Part shown: positions 5,209 to 14,810 of the stretch, piece after piece
Layout: each line of letters opens with the position of its first letter
Position numbering within the stretch: position 1 is the stretch's first letter
Source of the DNA: UBA9865 sp035647835
Lineage (GTDB): Bacteria > Bacillota > Dethiobacteria > Dethiobacterales > Dethiobacteraceae
Assembly: GCA_035647835.1 (NCBI GenBank)
Contig: DASRMS010000033.1
Location: 1-49,712, forward strand
Length of the DNA: 49,712 nucleotides
Reading direction: 5' to 3'
Position numbers and translations under genes: made by a program
Notes under the pieces: model-generated
Told to the model about the DNA's origin: nothing
Databases searched by the model: none
Seen by the model: the letters and a program-made list of their open reading frames with translations, nothing else

Positions 5209-7312
5209 CAAAGTCTAGTTGGCGGTCTTCTTTGCTGGCACGTTTAAGGATGACACGAACAGGTTCACCAAGGCGGAAGGTGTTGCCCGTGCGTTCACCG
5301 ATTAACGCTAATTTCTCTTCATGGTAGTGGTAATAGTCATCATCCATACTGGAAACGTGGATTAAACCTTCTACCAGGTTATCTAATTCGGCAAAGAGTC
5401 CAAATGAAGTAACGCCGGAAATCACAGCGTCAAATTCCTGACCTACTTTGTCAGCCATAAATTCAATCATTTTGACTTCAACGCTTTCCCGCTCTGCCTC
5501 CATGGCCACTCTTTCCCGCAGCGAGGAACGTTCAGCAGCCACAGTATTACTCTTGTAAATACTCGCTAAACGCTTTTGGGGCGGTACTTTAGTCAGGTAT
5601 TCGCGCATTAGGCGATGAATCACCAGGTCGGGATAGCGGCGAATGGGAGAGGTAAAGTGCGAATAATATTCTGCAGCTAAACCATAGTGAGCCAGGCGAT
5701 CCGGTGCATATTTAGCCTGTTTCATGGCGCGCAGCAGGAGAGTATTAATGACCCGCTCCTCTGGTTTACCAGCTACCTCTTTCAGTATCTCCTGTAAAAC
5801 TCGGGGATGGATTTTCTCCGGATTACCTTTTATGGAAATACCCAGGTTATGAGCAAAATCACGGAAATGCAGCATTTTTGCTTCGTCGGGGTTTTCATGA
5901 ATTCTGTAGACAAAAGGTAGTTCCAGGCGAGCAAAATGTTCAGCCACCGTTTCATTACAGATGAGCATAAACTCCTCGATGATAGTTTCAGCGATGGTTC
6001 GCTCTCGTTTGACGATATCTACGGGTTTGCCATCGTCATCAAGCAGTACTTTGACCTCGGGTAAAGCAAAGTCAATGGCACCGCGGGCAATGCGTTTGTT
6101 GCGCAGCACCAGTGCCAGCTCTCCCATTTCCTCAAACATGGGCACCAATTTTGTATAACGCTGCCGCTGCTCGTCGTCCTGCTCTTCCAGAATGGCTCGC
6201 ACTGCATCATAGGTCATACGTTCAACCGTACGGATCACACTAGGGGTAAACTCATGTGTGACGACTTTACCTTGAGCGTCCACTTCCATCAAGACACTCA
6301 TGGCCAGACGATCAACCTGGGCATTAAGACTGCAGAGATCATTGGAAAGTTCGGGCGGCAGCATGGGGATCACGCGATCCACCAGATAGACACTGGTACC
6401 GCGAGCGAGAGCTTCTCGGTCCAGCAGGCTGCCTTCCTTAACATAGTAACTTACGTCGGCAATATGTACACCTAAAAGCCAGTTGCCATTGGGTTGACGC
6501 TGCAAGGAAACTGCATCATCAAGGTCTTTAGCATCAGCCCCATCAATCGTCACCAATTGCTGCGCACGCAGATCACGACGGCCTGCTATTTCTTCTTCGC
6601 TTACCTCGCCGCTGAAGCTTTGCAGTTCTTTTTTAATTTCCCGAGAGAAATCCTCTGGCAGTTCATACTTTTTAATGATTGTTAGTGTATCGACACCTTT
6701 ATCCCCTGGAAAGCCTAGAATATCCACCACTTTTCCTTCGGGGTTGCGGCGTTTTTCCGGCCAGCGGGTTATTTCTATCTGTATTTTCATGCCATTCTTT
6801 AATCCTTTAGCCTCAGCTTTGGGGAGAAAGATATCCTGAGAGATGCGTTGGTCATCAGGCACGACAAAACCAAATTGCCGTCCTGCCTCATAGCGGCCAA
6901 CAATTAAACTAGAACGACGTTTCAAAATGCGGATAATTTCGCCCTCTTGCTTCCGACCGCTGCCACCTTTACCTAATCGTGCCACCACACGATCACCATG
7001 CATGGCGCCATTCATTTCGCTGGCAGGCACAAAAACATCGGCATGTGTAGTATCATCGGGGATGATGAAGCCAAAGCCGGCTTGATTGCCTTGCAATCTG
7101 CCTACTATCAAATTCATTTTTTCCGGCACACCATAGCGCCCATAACGGGTTTTAATTACTTGACCTTCCTGTTCCATCTCCACTAACAGTGTGTTAAAAT
7201 GTTTGATATCCTTTTTTTCATTTATGCCTAATTCCTGTGTTAGTTCTTCGGTTTTTAGTGGCTTGTAGGCTACTTCGCGCATATAAGCTAAAATTTTATC
7301 TTGAAAACTCAT
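5192..7312 (-). CDS. rnr: Ribonuclease R
   Basis: 3'-5' exoribonuclease that degrades structured RNA and works with tmRNA-SmpB in mRNA turnover. The 706-residue product has an N-terminal winged helix (about 1-60), cold-shock domains (VGRLQGNQAGFGFIIPD and VGRYEAGRQFGFVVPDD), the RNB domain with VTIDGADAKDLDDAVSL (the Asp cluster that binds Mg), GLAAEYYSHFTSPIRRYPDLVIHR, and a C-terminal S1 domain (GQEFDAVISGVTSFGLFAEL). It lacks the long basic tail of E. coli RNase R. Start: ATG at 7312 after GAGG with 6 bases spacing; a GTG at 7348 would add 12 residues. The extreme 3' end lies in a duplicated repeat, so the last residues may be recent. Confidence 0.96.
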   Translation of the reverse strand: MSFQDKILAYMREVAYKPLKTEELTQELGINEKKDIKHFNTLLVEMEQEGQVIKTRYGRYGVPEKMNLIVGRLQGNQAGFGFIIPDDTTHADVFVPASEMNGAMHGDRVVARLGKGGSGRKQEGEIIRILKRRSSLIVGRYEAGRQFGFVVPDDQRISQDIFLPKAEAKGLKNGMKIQIEITRWPEKRRNPEGKVVDILGFPGDKGVDTLTIIKKYELPEDFSREIKKELQSFSGEVSEEEIAGRRDLRAQQLVTIDGADAKDLDDAVSLQRQPNGNWLLGVHIADVSYYVKEGSLLDREALARGTSVYLVDRVIPMLPPELSNDLCSLNAQVDRLAMSVLMEVDAQGKVVTHEFTPSVIRTVERMTYDAVRAILEEQDDEQRQRYTKLVPMFEEMGELALVLRNKRIARGAIDFALPEVKVLLDDDGKPVDIVKRERTIAETIIEEFMLICNETVAEHFARLELPFVYRIHENPDEAKMLHFRDFAHNLGISIKGNPEKIHPRVLQEILKEVAGKPEERVINTLLLRAMKQAKYAPDRLAHYGLAAEYYSHFTSPIRRYPDLVIHRLMREYLTKVPPQKRLASIYKSNTVAAERSSLRERVAMEAERESVEVKMIEFMADKVGQEFDAVISGVTSFGLFAELDNLVEGLIHVSSMDDDYYHYHEEKLALIGERTGNTFRLGEPVRVILKRASKEDRQLDFALAPA

Positions 7313-7466
7313 ACCTAGCCTCTTTTCTGCTGGATAATTGACAAGCACAAACTTGCCTTCTATAAACGTAGTATAAACAAAAGATGGTTTTTAAATGAGT
7401 CTGCAAAGGGAAATTTGCAGATGATCTAGATTAGGCGCTTACAGTATAACATACACCTTGGTAAAT

Positions 7467-7492
7467 AAAAGAGCGGCAGCTGCCGCTCTTTT
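7467..7492 (-). terminator. hppA terminator
   Basis: AAAAGAGCGGCAG is followed by its exact complement CTGCCGCTCTTTT, a 13-bp perfect palindrome 5 bases past the hppA stop, with A and T tracts that allow function on both strands. Confidence 0.8.
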
Positions 7493-7496
7493 GTGA

Positions 7497-9494
7497 TTAA
7501 AAGATTAATTCGATTAGAGGTACAATGCGTAGGAAAAGCGGGGCGAAAACAAGTGCTACGATACTCATCAGTTTGATGAGAATGTTGAGCGAGGGACCGG
7601 AAGTATCTTTAAAGGGGTCACCTACTGTGTCACCGACGACAGCAGCTTTATGCGGCTCGGAACCCTTACCGCCATGCGCTCCGCCTTCAATATATTTCTT
7701 AGCATTATCCCAGGCACCACCGGCATTAGACATAAAGATCGCCATCAAAACACCGGTAACTAAGGAACCGGCTAAGAGGCCGCCAAGGGCTTCTTTGCCA
7801 AGTACAACACCTACCAGCAGGGGCACAACTACCGCCATTAGACCAGGGAGAACCATCTGGCGCAGTGCAGCTCCGGTAGAGATATCTACACATCGTGCGG
7901 AATCAGGTTTTGCTGTCCCTTCCATTAAGCCAGGGATTTCCCGGAATTGCCGGCGTACTTCTTCAATCATCTCAAAGGCTGCACTTCCCACGGCTTCCAT
8001 AGTTAAAGCGGAGAAATAAAAGGGCAGCATGCCACCAATTAGCAGTCCGACAATAACATAGGCATTGGTGATATCAATGCTTTCAATCCCTGCCGCTTGC
8101 GCAAAGGCAGAAAAGAGAGCTAAAGCGGTCAATGCCGCCGAGCCAATGGCAAAACCTTTACCAATCGCGGCAGTAGTGTTTCCAATAGAATCAAGTTCAT
8201 CAGTGATCTTACGTACAGATTCGTCCAGACCAGCCATTTCTGCAATGCCGCCGGCGTTGTCAGCAATGGGGCCGTAGGCATCTACGGCGATGGTCATGCC
8301 GGCTGTGGCCAACATACCAACGGCTGAGATAGCAATTCCGTACAGACCTGCTGATTGGTTTGCCACCAGAATGGCCAGGCAAATTACCAGCAAGGGCAGC
8401 ATGGTAGAGCGCATACCCACGGCTAGGCCAGAGATAATGTTTGTGGCCGGGCCGGTTTCCGAGCTGTCAGCAATGTCTTGCACAGGACGATAATGATCGG
8501 AAGTGTAATATTCAGTAATCCGGCCAATAATGATACCAGCAACTAAACCAGCAACTACAGCCCAGAACGGGCCGATGCCACCAAACTCAAAGCTATAGTA
8601 ACGGATCACAAAAAAGGAGGTGATAACTACTAAAATACCGCTCACCAGAGTTCCACGCTCCAAAGAAGATGATAGTTTTACTCCTTCTTTGGCTTTCACA
8701 AAAAATGTGCCAATAATAGCAGCAAAGACGCCGGAAGCAGCAACAATCATTGGTACTAGTGCACCTTCAATACCAAATGTAGCGATACCAATCGTCATAG
8801 CTGCAATAATGGAACCGACATAAGATTCAAAGAGGTCAGCACCCATGCCGGCAACATCACCGACGTTGTCGCCGACGTTATCGGCAATAACTGCAGGGTT
8901 GCGGGGATCATCTTCGGGAATACCGGCTTCTACTTTACCTACCAAGTCTGCGCCCACGTCAGCTGCTTTAGTATAAATACCACCGCCTACACGGGCAAAA
9001 AGGGCAATGGAACTAGCACCTAAAGCATAGCCATTAACAATTTCCGGATCCTTATAAATTAAGTACAGCAGGCCTAAACCAAGTAAGCCCAAGCCAACAA
9101 CAGACAGTCCCATCACCGCACCGCCGGAAAAAGCAATGGTGAGGGCTGGATTGGTACCATGCTGTGCGGCATTCGTGGTACGTACATTAGCCTTGGTAGC
9201 AATATTCATACCAATATAACCAGCTATTGCTGAGGCTAGAGAGCCACAGAGGAAGCAAATCGCCGTTTGTAGATCAATGGCAAAGGTAATGACAGCAAAT
9301 AAAATGATAACAAAAATAGCAAGTGTGCGGTATTCTCTGGTTAGAAAAGCCATCGCGCCTTTATGAATTTCATCAGCAATTTCCTGCATGCGATCATTTC
9401 CGGGATCCGCAGAGCTAACTTTATTTGCCAAATAAAAGGCAAACAACAGTCCAACCAGCCCTGCTGCGGGAATTAAGTACAAGATGTTGTCCAT
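7497..9494 (-). CDS. hppA: Membrane ion-pumping pyrophosphatase (K+-dependent type)
   Basis: Hydrolyses pyrophosphate and pumps H+ or Na+ across the membrane. The 665-residue, about 16-TM product carries the substrate motifs DVGADLVGKVEAGIPEDDPRN and DNVGDNVGDVAGMGADLFES near the middle and the C-terminal GDTVGDPFKDTSGPSLNILIKL. The GNTTAAIGKG segment has Ala and Gly at the two positions where K+-independent enzymes have Lys and Thr, so a K+-stimulated enzyme is expected. H+ versus Na+ cannot be told safely. Start: ATG at 9494 with GGAG 8 bases upstream. It stands between secG and rnr, which are usually adjacent. Confidence 0.95.
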   Translation of the reverse strand: MDNILYLIPAAGLVGLLFAFYLANKVSSADPGNDRMQEIADEIHKGAMAFLTREYRTLAIFVIILFAVITFAIDLQTAICFLCGSLASAIAGYIGMNIATKANVRTTNAAQHGTNPALTIAFSGGAVMGLSVVGLGLLGLGLLYLIYKDPEIVNGYALGASSIALFARVGGGIYTKAADVGADLVGKVEAGIPEDDPRNPAVIADNVGDNVGDVAGMGADLFESYVGSIIAAMTIGIATFGIEGALVPMIVAASGVFAAIIGTFFVKAKEGVKLSSSLERGTLVSGILVVITSFFVIRYYSFEFGGIGPFWAVVAGLVAGIIIGRITEYYTSDHYRPVQDIADSSETGPATNIISGLAVGMRSTMLPLLVICLAILVANQSAGLYGIAISAVGMLATAGMTIAVDAYGPIADNAGGIAEMAGLDESVRKITDELDSIGNTTAAIGKGFAIGSAALTALALFSAFAQAAGIESIDITNAYVIVGLLIGGMLPFYFSALTMEAVGSAAFEMIEEVRRQFREIPGLMEGTAKPDSARCVDISTGAALRQMVLPGLMAVVVPLLVGVVLGKEALGGLLAGSLVTGVLMAIFMSNAGGAWDNAKKYIEGGAHGGKGSEPHKAAVVGDTVGDPFKDTSGPSLNILIKLMSIVALVFAPLFLRIVPLIELIF

Positions 9495-9600
9495 ACTTTC
9501 TACTCCTTCTTTTTCAGTTCTTTCGTGCTGCACCGCAGACAAGTTTTTTTTCGGCTTGCCCAGCGACGCTAAATTTCAGCGCCAAACGCTGACAGTCTGC

Positions 9601-9825
9601 CTAGCTCAAGGATGTTAAAATTATGGCTAGACCCATAAATAGCACAGCAAAAATAATTGTCAGTTTGGCCAAGAAATCATCGAGTCCCTTTTTCTTACCA
9701 AATAAAGTTTGTGCCCCACCGGTAATACTGCCGGATAAGCCAGCTGACTTTGATGACTGCAGTAAAACAGAGGCAATCATCCCCAGCCCTGCAATTAAGA
9801 AGATCAGGTTCAAGACAAACTCCAT
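9601..9825 (-). CDS. secG: Protein translocase subunit SecG
   Basis: A 74-residue, two-helix membrane protein that assists SecYE. It has the family centre LLQSSKSAGLSGSITGGAQTLFGKKKGLDDFLAKLT between the helices (about 3-22 and 52-72). Start: ATG at 9825 behind GGAGGT with 8 bases. Its place after enolase matches many Bacillota. The 106-bp gap to hppA holds a weak CAGCG/CGCTG hairpin without a T-run. Confidence 0.95.
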   Translation of the reverse strand: MEFVLNLIFLIAGLGMIASVLLQSSKSAGLSGSITGGAQTLFGKKKGLDDFLAKLTIIFAVLFMGLAIILTSLS

Positions 9826-9912
9826 CGGTAAACACCTCCTTTTTAACGCCTAAAACCTTTAGCTATTCTACCATAGTCACTGTTAAAAAACAATAAACTT
9901 ATTATTTACCAA

Positions 9913-11190
9913 CTAGGCATTCTTAAACGGATTACCGGCGTAAAGCGCACTATCAGCCACTTGTTCCTCAATACGGAGTAATTGGTTGTACTTAGCCACG
10001 CGATCAACTCTAGAAGGAGCCCCTGTCTTAATTTGTCCGGCAGCAGTGGCCACGGCCAGATCAGCAATGGTAACATCATCTGTTTCGCCAGAGCGATGAG
10101 AGATAACAGCATTATAACCGTGCTGCTGCGCCAGCTGGATACAATCTAAAGTTTCCGTTACTGTACCGATCTGATTTAATTTAATTAGGATAGCATTGCC
10201 TGTAGCACGGTCAATACCCATTTGCAAACGCTCAATATTCGTAACAAATAAATCATCACCAACTAGCTGCACCTTCTGGCCTAGTCTGTCAGTTAGCAGC
10301 TGCCAACCTTCCCAATCATCTTCTGCTAAACCATCTTCAATGGATACCACCGGATAAGTATCAACTAGTCTTTGATAATAGTCTACCATTTCGGCGGCTG
10401 TCTTTTGTAATCCTTCTCCGGCTAAATGATAGAAACCATCTTTATACATTTCTGTAGCAGCCACGTCTAAAGCTAGGACCACATCTACACCAGGTTGATA
10501 GCCAGCGGCCGTAATGGCTTTGACAATTTCCTCGAGCGCAGCTTCATTAGAAGATAGATTGGGAGCAAAACCGCCTTCATCACCTACGGCGGTATTGAGA
10601 CCGTGCTGCTGTAATACTTTCCTCAAATGATGAAAAACTTCCGTTCCCATGCGTAATCCTTCTTTAAAAGTAGCGGCACCGACTGGCATCACCATAAATT
10701 CCTGAATATCTACATTGTTGTCAGCATGCTGACCACCATTAAGAATGTTCATCATGGGCACAGGCAGCAGTTTAGCATTAGCTCCGCCAAGATACCGATA
10801 TAAGGGTAGTCCCAAAGCATTAGCTGCTGCTTTAGCTGTCGCCATAGAAACACCTAAAATGGCGTTAGCACCTAGTTTACCCTTATTGAGTGTGCCATCC
10901 AAAGCAATTAAAGTTTGATCAAGCTCTGCTTGCTTCAGGGCATCCATGCCCAGCACCGCGGGTGCAATAATGTCATTAACATGGCGAACTGCCTGCTGCA
11001 CACCTTTACCCAGGTAACGTGCCGGGTCGCCGTCACGTAGTTCTACCGCTTCAAAAGCTCCCGTAGAGGCACCTGAGGGAACTGCCGCACGACCAAAAGC
11101 GCCACTCGCTAACCAAACATCTACTTCTACAGTAGGGTTGCCCCGGGAATCTAAAATTTCGCGGGCTAAAATCTCCACAATTTGCGTCAT
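9913..11190 (-). CDS. eno: Enolase
   Basis: Interconverts 2-phosphoglycerate and phosphoenolpyruvate. The 425-residue product has SGASTGAFEAVELRDGD (mobile loop), AVGDEGGFAPN, the Mg ligands in LALDVAATE, SIEDGLAEDDW and VGDDLFVTN, the catalytic Lys in ILIKLNQIGT, and SHRSGETDD. Start: ATG at 11190 with AGGAGG 9 bases upstream; a TTG three codons earlier abuts the ribosome site. It is 22 bp downstream of gpmI, in the glycolytic operon. Confidence 0.97.
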   Translation of the reverse strand: MTQIVEILAREILDSRGNPTVEVDVWLASGAFGRAAVPSGASTGAFEAVELRDGDPARYLGKGVQQAVRHVNDIIAPAVLGMDALKQAELDQTLIALDGTLNKGKLGANAILGVSMATAKAAANALGLPLYRYLGGANAKLLPVPMMNILNGGQHADNNVDIQEFMVMPVGAATFKEGLRMGTEVFHHLRKVLQQHGLNTAVGDEGGFAPNLSSNEAALEEIVKAITAAGYQPGVDVVLALDVAATEMYKDGFYHLAGEGLQKTAAEMVDYYQRLVDTYPVVSIEDGLAEDDWEGWQLLTDRLGQKVQLVGDDLFVTNIERLQMGIDRATGNAILIKLNQIGTVTETLDCIQLAQQHGYNAVISHRSGETDDVTIADLAVATAAGQIKTGAPSRVDRVAKYNQLLRIEEQVADSALYAGNPFKNA

Positions 11191-11212
11191 AAACTTCAAC
11201 CTCCTAAACTCA

Positions 11213-12760
11213 TTAATTATCAGCAGGCAGCAATAATGATCTGCCTGTCATCACTGCCGGTTTGGGTAAGGCCAACAGTTCTAAAATTGTAGGCGCCACA
11301 TCAGCTAAAATACCCTGGGAGTGTAAGCGCCGAGGTGTTGTCGAGACATAAATAAAGGGTACAGGGTTTGCTGTATGGGCAGTAAAGGGATGCTCCGTCT
11401 GTCCCGCGGTCATCTGTTCGGCATTACCATGATCAGCCGTGATCAGAGCGGCACCACCAGCCGCTAACACTGCTTCCACAACCTCGCGTAAATAGTCATC
11501 CACTTTTTCCACCGCACAAACAGTAGCCTCCAGCACACCTGTATGTCCTACCATGTCTGAATTAGCATAATTCAGGACAATCAGATCATGTACTCCCCGC
11601 TTTATTTCCTCTATCACGCGTGCTGTGACCTGCAGGGCGCTCATTTCAGGTTGTAAGTTATAGGTAGGCACTTTGGGCGAAGGAATGAGAATCCGTTCTT
11701 CACCAGCAAAAGGTGTTTCTTCACCACCACTAAAGAAAAAAGTAACATGAGCATACTTTTCTGTTTCAGCAATACGTAATTGCCGTAACCCGGCAGCCGC
11801 TACCACTTCCCCTAAAGTTTGACGCGGATGCTCGGGGGGAAAGGCAACGGGAACCTTAATGTCTTCAGCATATTGCGTCATACAGGTGAAAAGGGGAAAT
11901 GGCGGCGCTTGGCCACGATCAAAGCAGCTAAAATTTTCTTCAGTAAAGGTACGTGTAATTTGGCGCGCCCGATCTGGCCGAAAGTTAAAAAAGATTATAC
12001 TGTCCAGGGCATTAATTGTGGACACAGGATGTTCACCCTGCAAAATCACCGTAGGACTAACGAATTCATCTGTTTCTTCCCGATCGTAGGCACTTTCTAA
12101 AGCATGCAGAGCACAAGCGGCCACTGGGCCCTCACCATAGACCATGGCACGGTAGGCCCGCTTGACGCGCTCCCACCGCTGATCGCGATCCATCGTATAA
12201 TAACGCCCACTGACGGTAGCCACTGCACCCACACCAAGTTGGGCCATTTTTTCTTCTAATGCTGCTAAATACTGGCGGGCACTGGTTGGACCAACATCAC
12301 GACCGTCTAAAATAGCATGAATAAAAACTTTTTTTACTTGCTCACGTTTAGCCATTTCCAGCAAAGCAAATAAATGCTGGATATGACTATGGACACCACC
12401 GTCTGATAAAAGCCCCATTAAATGCAGTGCCGAGTCACTCTCTCTGACCTGCTGCATCACCGTCAACAGTTTTTCATTCTCACAGAAACTGCCTTCACTA
12501 ATGGCTTTAGAGATACGGCTTAAATCCTGATAAACAATCCGTCCGGCACCGATATTTAAATGTCCTACTTCAGAATTACCCATCTGACCGGCAGGCAAAC
12601 CTACGGCTTGGCCACTTGCCATTAAGCTGGTGGTAGGGTATGTTGCCCATAGGGAATCAAAAAAGGGGGTTTGTGCTTGGCAGATGGCATTACCCTCGTC
12701 CTCTGCACCTAACCCCCAACCATCTAAAATGATTAAAGCTAGCGGTCTAGGTCGGCTCAT
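11213..12760 (-). CDS. gpmI: Cofactor-independent phosphoglycerate mutase
   Basis: Interconverts 3- and 2-phosphoglycerate using Mn and no bisphosphoglycerate. The 515-residue product shows LIILDGWGLG (first metal Asp), the catalytic Ser in QMGNSEVGHLNIGAGR, HAILDGRDVGPTSA, and the C-terminal metal sites NYANSDMVGHTG and ALITADHGNAEQM. Its ATG overlaps the tpiA stop (TGATG), which suggests translational coupling. Confidence 0.97.
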   Translation of the reverse strand: MSRPRPLALIILDGWGLGAEDEGNAICQAQTPFFDSLWATYPTTSLMASGQAVGLPAGQMGNSEVGHLNIGAGRIVYQDLSRISKAISEGSFCENEKLLTVMQQVRESDSALHLMGLLSDGGVHSHIQHLFALLEMAKREQVKKVFIHAILDGRDVGPTSARQYLAALEEKMAQLGVGAVATVSGRYYTMDRDQRWERVKRAYRAMVYGEGPVAACALHALESAYDREETDEFVSPTVILQGEHPVSTINALDSIIFFNFRPDRARQITRTFTEENFSCFDRGQAPPFPLFTCMTQYAEDIKVPVAFPPEHPRQTLGEVVAAAGLRQLRIAETEKYAHVTFFFSGGEETPFAGEERILIPSPKVPTYNLQPEMSALQVTARVIEEIKRGVHDLIVLNYANSDMVGHTGVLEATVCAVEKVDDYLREVVEAVLAAGGAALITADHGNAEQMTAGQTEHPFTAHTANPVPFIYVSTTPRRLHSQGILADVAPTILELLALPKPAVMTGRSLLLPADN

Positions 12761-13524
12761 CAGACAGACTCACCTTGGGCGCGATTAATCAGGTCAGCAA
12801 ATACTGCCGCATCCAAACCTGCTCCACCGACCAAGGCGCCATCAATTTCTATTTCCTGCATAAAATCAAGAATATTATTGGGCTTGACACTGCCACCGTA
12901 CTGAATGCGCACATCTCGTGCCACTTTGAGGCTAAATTGTTCTGTGATAGTATTACGAATATGTAATGCTACTTCTTTTGCATCGTCACCCGTAGCAGCT
13001 AAACCGCTGCCAATCGCCCATACTGGCTCATAGGCTACGACTACCCGTCTTACTTGTGATGGATCCAGGCCAGCTAAACCTACACTGACTTGTTCTGCAA
13101 TCACCGGCATTGTTTGTTCTGCTTGTCGCTGCTGCAGAGTTTCTCCGACACATAGAATAGGTGTTAGTTCATGGGCAAAAGCAGCCTTAACTTTTCGGGC
13201 CACTTGTTGATCAGTTTCGCCAAACAATTGACGCCGTTCTGAATGACCTAAAATAACATAATCAACAGCCAAATCTTTCAGCAGCAGTGGTGAAACTTCT
13301 CCTGTAAAGGCGCCTGTCTCTTCCCAGTACATATTTTGTGCGCCTAGGCGTAAGCCAGACTGATGACAGGCCTCATTAATAAGGCCTAACAAAGGAAAAG
13401 GCGGGCAGATCACTGTCTCCACGTTACCTTTCTCTAAGAGTCCCGCAAACTGCTCCACATAATCAACAGCTTCACGGACAGTTTTGTGCATCTTCCAGTT
13501 GGCAGCTATGATTGGTACACGCAT
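12760..13524 (-). CDS. tpiA: Triosephosphate isomerase
   Basis: Interconverts glyceraldehyde-3-phosphate and dihydroxyacetone phosphate. The 254-residue TIM barrel has Asn-Lys of AANWKMHK, catalytic His in VILGHSERR, catalytic Glu in VAYEPVWAIGSG, and the phosphate loops IQYGGSVKP and GALVGGAGLD. Start: ATG at 13524 behind GAGGAGG, which overlaps the end of pgk; only 1 bp separates the two frames. Confidence 0.97.
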   Translation of the reverse strand: MRVPIIAANWKMHKTVREAVDYVEQFAGLLEKGNVETVICPPFPLLGLINEACHQSGLRLGAQNMYWEETGAFTGEVSPLLLKDLAVDYVILGHSERRQLFGETDQQVARKVKAAFAHELTPILCVGETLQQRQAEQTMPVIAEQVSVGLAGLDPSQVRRVVVAYEPVWAIGSGLAATGDDAKEVALHIRNTITEQFSLKVARDVRIQYGGSVKPNNILDFMQEIEIDGALVGGAGLDAAVFADLINRAQGESV

Positions 13525-13525
13525 C

Positions 13526-14719
13526 TTAAACCTCCTCTGTCTGCTTTAACACCACAATACCTGGCAGCTCTTTACCTTCCCAAAACTCTAAAGCAGCACC
13601 GCCACCGGTGGATAAGTGTGAGATTTTATCTGCCACGCCGGCTTTTTCCACCGCGGCTACCACATCGCCGCCGCCAATCAGCGAAAAAGCTGAGGCCCCG
13701 GCTACGGCCTGCGCTATTTCGATCGTGCCCTGAGCAAAGGTGTCCACTTCAAAGACACCCAAAGGGCCATTCCAAATTACTGTACCCGCTTGCTTGATGC
13801 GTTCGGCATATAAGCGGCGCGTCTCTGGCCCAATATCCAGGACCATTTTAGCTGCAGGCACAGCTTCAGCCTTGACAGTTTGTGCACCTGCGGCATCATC
13901 GATACCAGCAGCAATAGTGACATCAACAGGCAAACAGAGCTCTACCTGCAAAGCTTTAGCTTCACGCATAATTTGGCTGGCATTTTCCACTTGGTCGTCT
14001 TCCACTAGTGATTTCCCCATCTGACAGCCTTGTGCTTTCAGGAAAGTATTGGCCATGCCGCCACCCAGCAGGATGGTCTCAGCTAATTTGAGAAAAGCCT
14101 TAATCACACCAATTTTATCGGCAGTCTTGCTGCCACCAACAATTGCCAGCACTGGTTTTTGTGCATTATGTAAGGTTTTGGTTAAAGTCTCTACTTCCTT
14201 TTGCATCAAGAACCCCGCGGCAGCAGGCAAAAACTCGGCCACCCCGACATTAGAAGCATGAGCCCGGTGTACTGTGCCAAAGGCATCTGAGACAAAGACA
14301 TCTGCCAGTTTGGCATATGCTTGCGCCAGTTCGCGCTCATTTTTTTCTTCACCAGGATGAAAACGTACATTCTCTAATAACATTACCTGACCTGGCTGTA
14401 ATTGTTGTGCTAACCGCTCTACTTCAGGACCTACCACATCATCAGTTTTAACTACTTTAACTTTCAGTAACTCTTCCAGCCGCTTTGCCACCGCAGTGAG
14501 GCGTAATTCTTCTTTCACCTGCCCCTTAGGACGTCCCAGATGACTGGCTAAAATTACTGCTGCTCCCTGCTGCAGCAGGTACGAAATAGTAGGCAGGGCC
14601 GCCCTGATTTTTGTATCATCGGCCACTGCACCTTGTTCCGTCCGCGGCACATTAAAATCAACCCGGGTAAAAACACGTTTTCCGGCCCAAGCTACATCTT
14701 TAACCGTCTTGATTGTCAA
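13526..14719 (-). CDS. pgk: Phosphoglycerate kinase
   Basis: Transfers phosphate from 1,3-bisphosphoglycerate to ADP. The 397-residue product has RVDFNVPRT near the start, SHLGRPKG, GGSKTADKIGVI, the hinge, WNGPLGVFEV and the nucleotide-binding GGGDVVAAVEKAG. The start is TTG at 14719, with GGAGG 7 bases upstream and no in-frame ATG near it. It follows gap after a strong intercistronic hairpin. Confidence 0.97.
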   Translation of the reverse strand: MTIKTVKDVAWAGKRVFTRVDFNVPRTEQGAVADDTKIRAALPTISYLLQQGAAVILASHLGRPKGQVKEELRLTAVAKRLEELLKVKVVKTDDVVGPEVERLAQQLQPGQVMLLENVRFHPGEEKNERELAQAYAKLADVFVSDAFGTVHRAHASNVGVAEFLPAAAGFLMQKEVETLTKTLHNAQKPVLAIVGGSKTADKIGVIKAFLKLAETILLGGGMANTFLKAQGCQMGKSLVEDDQVENASQIMREAKALQVELCLPVDVTIAAGIDDAAGAQTVKAEAVPAAKMVLDIGPETRRLYAERIKQAGTVIWNGPLGVFEVDTFAQGTIEIAQAVAGASAFSLIGGGDVVAAVEKAGVADKISHLSTGGGAALEFWEGKELPGIVVLKQTEEV

Positions 14720-14778
14720 GGTAACACCTCCGCTAAAAACTCTGTCGGTTTATTTTGCGATAGGGCATGAAAGAAATT

Positions 14779-14806
14779 TGCCGCCCGCCGACAACGACGA
14801 GCGGCA
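14779..14806 (-). terminator. Strong gap-pgk intercistronic hairpin
   Basis: On the minus strand TGCCGCTCGTCG pairs over all 12 positions (two G-T) with CGGCGGGCGGCA across a TTGT loop, 4 bases after the gap stop. AATTTCTTTC follows, a modest T-rich run. It may act as a partial terminator or as a 3' stabiliser that lets gap mRNA exceed the rest of the operon. Confidence 0.65.
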
Positions 14807-14810
14807 GCTA

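Noticed and set aside
7525..9853. Several open frames on the plus strand opposite hppA and secG
   Set aside because: They are shadows of GC-biased third positions in the real genes and have no ribosome sites.
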